DNA from: Comamonas testosteroni
GTDB lineage: Bacteria; Pseudomonadota; Gammaproteobacteria; Burkholderiales; Burkholderiaceae_C
Assembly: GCA_008727115.1 (NCBI GenBank)
Contig: CP044131.1
Coordinates: 2,294,001-2,358,000, forward strand
Direction: 5' to 3'
DNA length: 64,000 bases
Shown here: one piece after another, positions 1 to 6,805 of the stretch
Position numbering within the stretch: position 1 is the first letter of the stretch
Layout of the letters: the number at the start of each line of letters is the position of its first letter
Made by a program: the position numbers and the translations under genes
The notes under the pieces: generated by a model
Told to the model about the DNA's origin: nothing
Database searches by the model: none
Seen by the model: the letters and a program-made list of their open reading frames with translations, nothing else

Positions 1-414
1 CGTACGGACTTTGTGGTGGATGCGCTGGAGCAGGCGCTGTATGCCAGACAACCTTCAAGCGATACGAAACTGATTCACCACTCCGATAGGGGGAGCCAGT
101 ATGTGTCTATTTGCTACACAGAGCGTTTGGAGGAAGCTGGCCTGATGCCTTCGGTGGGCAGTACCGGCGATTCCTATGACAACGCCTTGGCCGAAACCAT
201 CAATGGTCTTTACAAAACAGAGGTTATCTATAAGCGAGGGCCGTGGAAAACACGGGAATCACTGGAGCTGGCAACACTGCAATGGGTGCACTGGTTCAAC
301 CACGGCAGATTGCTGGAGTCCATAGGGCATATACCGCCAGCGGAAGCTGAGGCAAACTACTGGCGGCAAGTTGCCAATACCGTGCAGGCTAGCGCCTGCA
401 CTTCAACAAACTAG
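1..414 (+). CDS. IS3-family transposase OrfB, C-terminal part (partial, 5' end outside window)
   Basis: This is the C-terminal 137 residues of the DDE transposase (rve integrase core) of an IS3-family element, open from the first base of the window. The HHSDRGSQY block carries the second catalytic Asp, and the GDSYDNALAETINGLYKTE block carries the catalytic Glu, with the usual spacing of about 35 residues. The conserved tail (WVHWFNHGRLLESIGHIPP) is present, so this end is intact. In the family OrfB is made by programmed -1 frameshifting from orfA; that part is not visible. No frameshift or stop interrupts the visible part, so the element could be active. Confidence 0.93.
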   Translation, partial: RTDFVVDALEQALYARQPSSDTKLIHHSDRGSQYVSICYTERLEEAGLMPSVGSTGDSYDNALAETINGLYKTEVIYKRGPWKTRESLELATLQWVHWFNHGRLLESIGHIPPAEAEANYWRQVANTVQASACTSTN

Positions 415-439
415 CCTCCACCAAACCCGGTGCGATTCA
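1..439 (+). mobile_element. Right end of an IS3-family insertion sequence
   Basis: The window opens inside an IS3-family element. The transposase reading frame ends at 414. Bases 417-439 look like the right terminal inverted repeat: read on the minus strand from 439 it starts TGAATCGCACCGGGTTTG, close to the TGAACCGCCCCGGGTTT ends that I recall for IS51/IS3-group elements. The terminal TCA lies at 437-439, so host DNA should start at 440. The left end and orfA lie outside the window. Confidence 0.85.
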
Positions 440-443
440 AAGC

Positions 444-2303
444 GTGAGGTTTCATAAAAAGACGATTGGAGTGGCATCTTTACTGGCATCGCTGTGGGTG
501 GGAGCCCAGCCCGTGGAACTGTTCAATGATGCACAGAAGGGCGATGCAGAAGCACAGCACAACCTGGCAGTATTAATGACCCGAGGCGCAGCCCAGTGGT
601 ATCGACGCGCAGCAGAGCAAGGTCATGCTTCTGCCCAGACCAGCCTGGCAGAGTTCTACGAGTACGGCCAAGGTGTAGAAAAAGATATCGCTGAAGCCGC
701 ACACTGGTACAAAAGTGCTGCCGAGCAGGGTCATTTGCTTGCCCAGACTCGCATCGCCATCATGTATCACTACGGTCACGGTGTAGAAGCGGACCAGCAG
801 GAAGCCATTGAATGGAGCCTGCGCGCAGCAGAACAAGGCAATGCGGGGGCTCAGGCGTATCTGGGGCAGTGCCTGGACTATGGTCAAGGTCTCGATCAAG
901 ACAAAGCACAAGCAGCTCATTGGTATCGGCTTTCGGCCGATCAGGGCAATGCTCTGGCTCAGAACAACTTGGGTGTCTTGCTGGAAGAAGGCCAAGGCGT
1001 AGAAAAAAACCAGACTGAAGCATTCGAGTTGTACCAGCGTGCAGCCCAAAAGGGGTATGTCCAAGCACAAGCCAATTTAGGGGTGATGCTGGCCAATGGC
1101 CGAGGAATTGCACAGAACCTTCCCGAAGCAGCGAAGTGGTACCGACTCGCTGCCACCAAGGGAAACGGTCGAGCTCAAAATAGCTTGGGAGTACTGCTGA
1201 GCAATGGCACAGGTGTCGAGAAGAACGATCCCGAAGCCGCGCGGTTATTCCGGCTCGCCGCCACACAAGGAAATTCCTTCGCACAGGCAAACTTGGCTTA
1301 TATGTTGGTCAGTGGCCGAGGCGTGCAGCAGAACCACGCAGAAGCCGCCCAGTGGTACAGGCGTGCGGCCTCCCAAGGCCATATACGGGCTCAGTTCAAC
1401 CTGGGGGCGATGCTGGAAAAAGGCACAGGCGTGGACCAAAACCACGCCGAAGCAGCTCAGTGGTACAGACGAGCAGCTGATCAAGGACACATACAGGCCA
1501 AGACCAACTTGGGACTCATGCTTGCTAATGGTCGCGGAGTAGAGCCCAACCCCGTTGAAGCAGTCCAGTTGTACCGAGCCGCCGCCGAGAAGGGTGATGT
1601 ACGGGCCCAAACCTATCTGGGACAAATGCTGGCAAGCGGCCAGGGTGTGGCACAGAACTCGACAGAAGCCCTGCAATTATTCCGGCGTGCCGCTGAACTA
1701 GGCAATGCGCTCGCCCAGTCCAATTTGGGAGCGATGCTGGCAGAAGGTCAAGGCATTGCAAAAGACCAAACCGAAGCGGTGAAGTGGCTTCAGCGTGCTG
1801 CCGGTCAGGGCGACTCATTCGCTCAGCAAATACTCAGCGCAGCCCAAGGAGGCAACAGCAACGCAGCAATTGAAAAAGGCCTGAGCATGGCGGTAGTAGT
1901 CGTGCGCAAGAATTTCAAGATGCTCGATCAAGGCCTTGGCATCGCAGAAGACTTGAATCAAGGTAACTTCACTGAAGCCATGAGAAAAGGCTTTGTCATG
2001 GCCGTAGACATGTCAGTGGGCAATGGGGTACTTCTGGACAAGAGCTTTGGAGTTGCCAAGGACTTGGCCTCAGGTAACGTCAGAGGCGCTGTCGGAAAAA
2101 GCATTGGCATTGCCAAGGACATAGCGATTGGCAAGGACTCGGCTCTCGGACAAGGGCTGGATGTCGCGCAGAACCTAGTCGAAGACAATGTCGGCGGCGC
2201 GGCTGGCAAAAGCATCGGGGCCGTCAAAAACATGCTTATTGGCAATGAGTCCATTCTTGGAAAAGGCCTTGGGATGATGCAAGGCTGGATGCAAAAAAAA
2301 TGA
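444..2303 (+). CDS. Exported Sel1-repeat (SLR) protein with a distinct repetitive C-terminal tail
   Basis: Predicted 619-residue secreted or periplasmic protein. It starts at GTG 444 with a short signal peptide (MRFHKKTIGVASLLASLWVGAQ). A first Sel1 repeat (about residues 35-61) lacks 9 residues in the middle. Eleven full 36-residue Sel1 repeats follow (about 62-457), each with the AQxxLGxxLxxGxGVxxN...A..WYRRAAxQG pattern. Sel1 repeats form alpha-solenoids that act as protein-binding scaffolds. Residues 472-619 are not Sel1: they form about four 36-residue units with KSIGIAKDxxIG and GLGxAxDL motifs. The IS3 element ends only 4 bases before the start codon, so the original promoter and ribosome-binding site are probably gone; no good Shine-Dalgarno sequence is seen. 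The partner is unknown. Confidence 0.85.
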   Translation: MRFHKKTIGVASLLASLWVGAQPVELFNDAQKGDAEAQHNLAVLMTRGAAQWYRRAAEQGHASAQTSLAEFYEYGQGVEKDIAEAAHWYKSAAEQGHLLAQTRIAIMYHYGHGVEADQQEAIEWSLRAAEQGNAGAQAYLGQCLDYGQGLDQDKAQAAHWYRLSADQGNALAQNNLGVLLEEGQGVEKNQTEAFELYQRAAQKGYVQAQANLGVMLANGRGIAQNLPEAAKWYRLAATKGNGRAQNSLGVLLSNGTGVEKNDPEAARLFRLAATQGNSFAQANLAYMLVSGRGVQQNHAEAAQWYRRAASQGHIRAQFNLGAMLEKGTGVDQNHAEAAQWYRRAADQGHIQAKTNLGLMLANGRGVEPNPVEAVQLYRAAAEKGDVRAQTYLGQMLASGQGVAQNSTEALQLFRRAAELGNALAQSNLGAMLAEGQGIAKDQTEAVKWLQRAAGQGDSFAQQILSAAQGGNSNAAIEKGLSMAVVVVRKNFKMLDQGLGIAEDLNQGNFTEAMRKGFVMAVDMSVGNGVLLDKSFGVAKDLASGNVRGAVGKSIGIAKDIAIGKDSALGQGLDVAQNLVEDNVGGAAGKSIGAVKNMLIGNESILGKGLGMMQGWMQKK

Positions 2304-2710
2304 CTTCAACCAAAGTAGGCCAGTCCATTTGACAACGGAGACCCGTTGCTAGGCGAGTTTCTTGTACCCAGATCACCTGCATTTGTACTGTCTGCAAATG
2401 CTGCAAGTTACGCCTCATCGACAATGACTTGATTGTGTATCAGACAGGCTGGGGCACATTTGAACGGCACCCTCACAGCGTGTGGCATACATACACTGTG
2501 AGGGTGCAGTGGGTGCAGTGGAGAGCGTTGAGGTAGCGCCCTACGCCCTGGCGAGAGTACCCTCCGCACTCTTCATTGCAGCTCAATCAGACAGATATCT
2601 CGCCTCGCTACTGGCTCAATCACTGAGGCCATTACATGAACGCTGCAGCACCTAAAAAGCATCAAAACATCATCAAACATATACCCATCAAGCGCTAGCA
2701 GCTATCAAAT
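2304..2710. other. Intergenic stretch with a 12-bp perfect inverted repeat
   Basis: No convincing gene lies here. Bases 2467-2478 (GCACCCTCACAG) pair perfectly with 2496-2507 (CTGTGAGGGTGC) around a 17-base loop. There is no T-run on either side, so it is not a standard terminator; it could be an operator or an RNA hairpin. A copy of the dispersed GATAGCTGCTAGCGCTT repeat sits at the right edge, against the stop codon of the peroxidase gene. Confidence 0.6.
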
Positions 2711-2712
2711 TT
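2683..2712 (-). repeat. Dispersed GATAGCTGCTAGCGCTT repeat, copy 1
   Basis: Minus-strand reading gives AATTTGATAGCTGCTAGCGC followed by TTGATGGG, which matches the conserved half of the repeat. It overlaps the stop codon of the di-haem peroxidase gene. Confidence 0.75.
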
Positions 2713-3907
2713 ACAAGAGCTTGAGCCATTCGACCAAGGCGTCAATCTCTTCGGCATTGAGTTGCAGAGACTGAATATGCGCAGACTTCGGTGGCAGGTA
2801 TGGGTCTTTTTCAGCATCACCGCTGACCACGCCCATGCCCGCGTTGTACAGGCGCATCAGCCCCGGCAGGTCGGCAAACATGCCGTTATGCATCCACGGA
2901 CCGGCATGGCTGACGCCGCGCAGGCTGGGCGTGCGGAACTTGCCCAGGTCAGCCTTGTCGCGCGTCGCTTCAAACCGGCCCAGATCCTGATTGCGGCGGT
3001 TGTAGAAAGACAGGCCCAGGTCATGGAACTCGTTGTCGGTCAGCAGCGGCCCGCTATGACAGTTCATGCAGCGCGCCTTGGTGCGAAACAGGTGCAGGCC
3101 CAGTTGCTGCTGATCGGTCAGCTGCTGTGGCTGGCCAGCAATCACGGCATCGGCCACGGTCTGCGGCGGGCGCACGGTGCGTACAAAAGTGGCAATCGCA
3201 TGCACCATCTCGTCTTCGCTGAGCTTTTCATGGCCCCAGATCTGCCGGGCCAGCTTGTGATAGCCGGGCTGCGCATTCACATGGCGCACCGCTTCGGCCA
3301 GCGTGTTGTTCATCTCGAAAGGGTTGGTGATGGAGCCTTTGGCCTGCTCCTCCAGCGATGCCGCCCGCCCATCCCAGAACAGGTGCGTGGCAAACGGCGC
3401 AGCAAACAGCGTCTGGGCACGGCGACGCCCCATGAGCCTGTCTTCACCCACTGCCTGTGCCCGCCCATCGCTGAAGGACTTGCCCGACTGATGACAGCTG
3501 GCACAAGACACCTCTCCCTTGCGCGACAGGCCGGCATCAAAGAACAGCGCCGTACCCAGCTCCAGCTTCGCTTTTGCCTTGGCATTGGCGGGCGGCTGAA
3601 CGGCGGGCACGGGGGACAGCTCCACCCATTGCTTGCCTGCATCCACCACCGGGCGCGGCCATTGCGACGGCTGGCCCTGATAACGCTGGCGCAGGCAGGC
3701 CGCATCCCAGCCGGTCTGCCTGCCACATTCAAAAGCGCTGTTGTTGACGGGATTGAGCAATCGTCCCACCGCACTGTCAGGGCTGCGCCCCTGCGCCAGT
3801 CTTGTGGTGGCGTTGGTTTCGATCGAGGTGTTTTGCGCCATGGCGCCAGACAGGCTCAGCAGCATCAAGCCGCTTGCAAGCAGTCTGTTGGCTAGACGGT
3901 TTTTCAT
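2711..3907 (-). CDS. MauG-like di-haem cytochrome c peroxidase family protein
   Basis: A 398-residue periplasmic protein with an N-terminal signal peptide (cleavage after about GAMAQ) and two CxxCH haem-binding motifs, CASCH (about residue 136) and CMNCH (about 281). This is the layout of the bacterial di-haem peroxidase/MauG family, which either reduces H2O2 or oxidises a partner protein through a bis-Fe(IV) state. A region of about 90 residues before the first haem, with a Cys pair (FECGRQTGWDAAC), is longer than in classical CcpA. It is read 74 bases downstream of the TonB-dependent receptor on the same strand, so they probably share a transcript. That context points to metal or metallophore processing rather than simple peroxide defence; this is inference. 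Confidence 0.88.
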   Translation of the reverse strand: MKNRLANRLLASGLMLLSLSGAMAQNTSIETNATTRLAQGRSPDSAVGRLLNPVNNSAFECGRQTGWDAACLRQRYQGQPSQWPRPVVDAGKQWVELSPVPAVQPPANAKAKAKLELGTALFFDAGLSRKGEVSCASCHQSGKSFSDGRAQAVGEDRLMGRRRAQTLFAAPFATHLFWDGRAASLEEQAKGSITNPFEMNNTLAEAVRHVNAQPGYHKLARQIWGHEKLSEDEMVHAIATFVRTVRPPQTVADAVIAGQPQQLTDQQQLGLHLFRTKARCMNCHSGPLLTDNEFHDLGLSFYNRRNQDLGRFEATRDKADLGKFRTPSLRGVSHAGPWMHNGMFADLPGLMRLYNAGMGVVSGDAEKDPYLPPKSAHIQSLQLNAEEIDALVEWLKLL

Positions 3908-3931
3908 CGTGTGGAGACTTTATTCTTTATG

Positions 3932-3981
3932 AATTTGATAGCTGTTAGCGCTTATCCAGAAAGGCTTTAACTCGTATTTTC
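3932..3981 (+). repeat. Dispersed GATAGCTGCTAGCGCTT repeat, copy 2
   Basis: The plus strand reads TTTGATAGCTGTTAGCGCTT, then ATCCAGAAAGGCTTTAACTC. It fills the 74-base gap between the TonB receptor gene and the peroxidase gene. Confidence 0.75.
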
Positions 3982-6465
3982 TTAAAACTGGTAGCACGCA
4001 TTGAGCCAGATTTCACGCCCTGTCTGCCAGCGCAGATTGTTGGCGGCTGTCGCGCTGCCAATGGCCAGCGGCACCTGCTTGTTGAGCACATTGAGGATGT
4101 CAAGACTCAGCGTCACCCCCTTGGCCCAGTGCGGCTGATAGGTGATGCTCGTGTCCCAGGTCAGATAAGACGGCAGGCGCTTGGATGCATAACGCGGCAT
4201 TCCTTTGTTCGGGCCACTAGGGTAGTTGCCCAGAAACGCAATGCCGCTGCGGCTGCCACTCCAATTGATGCGGTTGCCCCACGTCAGGCCTGCTTGGGCC
4301 CAGCGCCCATTAATGGTGGCGCTGAGCTTGCGCGGCACATTGAAGCCACTGGCCGGCTTGGCGCTTCGCAGCATCTGCTCGCCATTGACCTCGATGACGT
4401 CATCCGGCGCCTCATCGCTGGCCTCCCAGCCCAGAGTGCTGTCATGGTTGCGCTTGACACCCTGCCAGCTGAAATCCACACGCCCGCTCCATTGCGCAGC
4501 AACTGCCTTCCAGGGTTTGAGTGTGCGCAGGCTGATGCTGGCTGTTTCGGTATCTGCGGTTGCGCTATTGGCGTAGAAATAACCTGCCGCCGCACTACCG
4601 GCCTGAGTCAGGCCATTGCGGCTGGCACGGCGCACATAGGAAAAGCTGGCCTCCAGCATGGGTGAGAGCTGCTGGCTGGCCGTCAGCGCCCACTCATCCG
4701 AGTGCGGGGTCTTCAGGCCGTCAAACTGGGTCAGTGCAATCGTGCCGGGGCGATTCACCGCCACGCCGCCCACAATCTCGCGCATCACCAACTCGCTTTT
4801 GCCTTGATTGAGCGCATAGCCCAGCAGATCCTGGCCAAAGTAGCGCGCCCACCCCAGCCCCAACTGAGTCTCGCCGTCACCTGCTACGTCCCAGTCCAGG
4901 CGTACACGTGGCGAGAGGTTGCTGTTTTTCAGAAAGTCATCCCGTTCCAGCCGTGCAGCAGTTGTGAGCGAAAGGTTGCGCCAGTACATGGTGTCTGACA
5001 CATACAGTCCCAGACTGATATAGGTCACTCCCACATTGCCGGCCTGGTGGCGCGTTCGAACATTGACCTTCTGCAAGCCGTTGGCCTGAAGGGTCTGGCT
5101 GATGGAGTAAACATCCTGATCACGGACAAAATCCGCCTCGGTGCTCTGCAGCTGCGCCCCTGCATATAGCTTGTGCTGTATGGCCCCGGTGCTAAAACCG
5201 TTCCAGTCCATTTGCAGTTTGGAGGTGTACTGACGCTGCTTTAGCGACTCGGTGCCAAAACCGCCGTAAGAGTAGGTGGACAGGCTTTTGTCGGCAAATT
5301 GCTGCACGACCAATGCATTGGAGCCCGATTCACGAGACGCATCGAGCTGATCCACGCCCAGTGTGGCGGTCAGCTTACCGCTGTCCAGTTGCTGGCTCAG
5401 ATCAAAGCCCAGGCCCATGGCCTTCTGGCGATTCACCCAAGAGCTGTCCATCGAGGTATTGGAGACCAGGTTTTCCTGGCGGTCCGAATATTTGAGAAGC
5501 AGATTGCTTGATGTGCCACCTCCCCAGTTCGTATGCAGCTTGGCCATCAGGTTGTCCACCTGATCCTTGGAGTCGCGCATCTCCAATCTGTTGGTCTTGC
5601 CATTCGGAATCGGAGCCGTCAGATCCAGCACCTTGGTCTGACGCTGAATCTGCGATTCACGGCGCGACAAGGAGATCAGCGCCGTGGTGTCCTGCGACAG
5701 GCGAAAGTCGCCATGCATGCTGGTGAAATGTTTTTTCCAGACCGAGGAGAAACCCGGCTCACCATTGCTCCAGTCCTCCAGCAAGCCCTCGGGCATTTGC
5801 TGCTGCGTCAGGTTGGAGCTGTTGAAGCTGCGCTTGAGGCTGATTGTGTTGCTGCCAACGGGCGTTTTGATGCGCGCATCCACCACGCCACCAAGGAATT
5901 TGCCAAACTCCACCGGAACGCGGCTGTCATACACCTGCACCTGATCCACCAAGTCCGTATCAATGTTGTAGGCCTGAGCGAAGCCTGGAACACGTCCTAC
6001 CTGCAGACCCAGCTGCGACTCCTGCGGATTGATGGCGTTGGTGCCGCTGATGCCATCGATCAGGTACTGGTTTTGATAGGGACTCTCGCCGTGAACCGAA
6101 AAGGACTCAGGAGCCAAGGAACCCCGGTTGCCGCTCTTGCTGATGCTGGAGTCCAGCCGCACTGCCGGGTGATTGCTGATGAGCGACGTCAGATCCCGGT
6201 TGCCTTCGGGCGTGGCATCCATTTCCTCGCGGTCATAGACACGCGCTTCGATGCGGTCTGCGGTCACATGCACTTCTGGCAATTCTTTCGCTTCCTGCGG
6301 CTGCTCGGGCGTCAAGTCGCGGGCCTGCTGCGCCAGGGCAGACGAGCCGATTAACGCTGTGATGGCACAAGCCAGAATGGATGGAGTGCAGTGATTGAAA
6401 AAAGCGGACCGAGCCGGCGTCAAGCGCGTGCCATTGGCACGGCTCCAAGCAGAAGTGAAAGACAT
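3982..6465 (-). CDS. TonB-dependent outer-membrane receptor
   Basis: An 827-residue outer-membrane receptor. After the leader (signal region to about residue 46, ALAQQ) comes a TonB-box-like stretch (LPEVHVTADR), then a plug domain (DLTSLISNHPAVR, YLIDGISGTNAINPQ, VEFGKFLGGVVDARIKTP), and a long beta-barrel ending in an aromatic residue (LNACYQF). Such receptors import siderophores, haem, cobalamin or metal complexes using the proton-motive force passed on by TonB. The substrate cannot be read from the sequence. A perfect 7-1-7 palindrome resembling a Fur box lies 42 bases upstream, which favours an iron-linked substrate. The di-haem peroxidase gene follows in the same direction. No tonB, exbBD, or siderophore gene is nearby. 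Confidence 0.9.
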   Translation of the reverse strand: MSFTSAWSRANGTRLTPARSAFFNHCTPSILACAITALIGSSALAQQARDLTPEQPQEAKELPEVHVTADRIEARVYDREEMDATPEGNRDLTSLISNHPAVRLDSSISKSGNRGSLAPESFSVHGESPYQNQYLIDGISGTNAINPQESQLGLQVGRVPGFAQAYNIDTDLVDQVQVYDSRVPVEFGKFLGGVVDARIKTPVGSNTISLKRSFNSSNLTQQQMPEGLLEDWSNGEPGFSSVWKKHFTSMHGDFRLSQDTTALISLSRRESQIQRQTKVLDLTAPIPNGKTNRLEMRDSKDQVDNLMAKLHTNWGGGTSSNLLLKYSDRQENLVSNTSMDSSWVNRQKAMGLGFDLSQQLDSGKLTATLGVDQLDASRESGSNALVVQQFADKSLSTYSYGGFGTESLKQRQYTSKLQMDWNGFSTGAIQHKLYAGAQLQSTEADFVRDQDVYSISQTLQANGLQKVNVRTRHQAGNVGVTYISLGLYVSDTMYWRNLSLTTAARLERDDFLKNSNLSPRVRLDWDVAGDGETQLGLGWARYFGQDLLGYALNQGKSELVMREIVGGVAVNRPGTIALTQFDGLKTPHSDEWALTASQQLSPMLEASFSYVRRASRNGLTQAGSAAAGYFYANSATADTETASISLRTLKPWKAVAAQWSGRVDFSWQGVKRNHDSTLGWEASDEAPDDVIEVNGEQMLRSAKPASGFNVPRKLSATINGRWAQAGLTWGNRINWSGSRSGIAFLGNYPSGPNKGMPRYASKRLPSYLTWDTSITYQPHWAKGVTLSLDILNVLNKQVPLAIGSATAANNLRWQTGREIWLNACYQF

Positions 6466-6506
6466 GAGAAAGAGCGGATAGCGGCAACCTCGAATACATA
6501 TCGAAG

Positions 6507-6521
6507 TAAGAATTATTCTTA
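6507..6521 (-). promoter_or_regulatory. Probable Fur box upstream of the TonB-dependent receptor
   Basis: TAAGAATTATTCTTA is a perfect 7-1-7 inverted repeat and fits the tgAtAATnATTaTca form of the Fur operator at the central AAT-n-ATT positions. It lies in an AT-rich stretch 42 bases before the receptor start, where a promoter is expected. The call rests on the palindrome and the identity of the downstream gene. Confidence 0.6.
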
Positions 6522-6596
6522 TTCTATTTTAAAAAATGACTCGCCAGACTCAAAAAACCAACCTCCACCGATCACCCGATAGCGCGACGCAGCAAC

Positions 6597-6630
6597 AAAA
6601 AAAGCACTGTCACCTTGCAATGACAGTGCT
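6597..6630 (-). terminator. Rho-independent terminator downstream of the 626-residue exported protein gene
   Basis: AGCACTGTCA (6603-6612) pairs perfectly with TGACAGTGCT (6621-6630) around an 8-base loop; on the minus strand the stem is followed by TTTTTTT. It lies about 180 bases beyond the stop at 6806. Confidence 0.85.
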
Positions 6631-6721
6631 CTCAAGTCCTGGGCTGCCCCAGACAATCTGTGCTGGAACCGGCCTTTTTGATTAGCTACCAAGACTGGAA
6701 CAATGGTCAATGAATCTCAAT

Positions 6722-6772
6722 GAAATCAGCCCCTTAAGCTTATCCATCAAGTGGTAGCAGCTATCAAATCAG
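6722..6772 (-). repeat. Dispersed GATAGCTGCTAGCGCTT repeat, copy 3
   Basis: The minus strand reads TTTGATAGCTGCTACCACTT, then GATGGATAAGCTTAAGGGGC. It lies in the 3' untranslated region of the 626-residue protein gene. Confidence 0.75.
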
Positions 6773-6805
6773 GATCACCTAGGCACAGATATCACCAGTT
6801 CAGCC

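Larger units (their letters stand above)
6466..6805. other. Intergenic stretch: Fur box, terminator, dispersed repeat
   Basis: About 340 bases without a gene. From left to right it holds the leader and probable Fur box of the TonB receptor gene, a strong minus-strand terminator (6597-6630) and one copy of the dispersed repeat (6722-6772). Because the terminator lies between the 626-residue protein gene and the receptor gene, these two are probably not co-transcribed. Confidence 0.6.

Noticed and set aside
545..1850. Regular ~108-bp repeats that might be read as a CRISPR array or minisatellite
   Set aside because: They are the codons of 36-residue Sel1 repeats in one open frame; there are no constant short repeats with unique spacers. 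No CRISPR array was seen anywhere in the window.
2467..2507. Rho-independent terminator
   Set aside because: The stem is perfect, but the loop is 17 bases and neither side has a T-run.
2711..3907. Methanobactin MbnH/MbnP pair
   Set aside because: The gene is MauG-like, but no MbnP-type four-Cys partner or methanobactin precursor lies near it.
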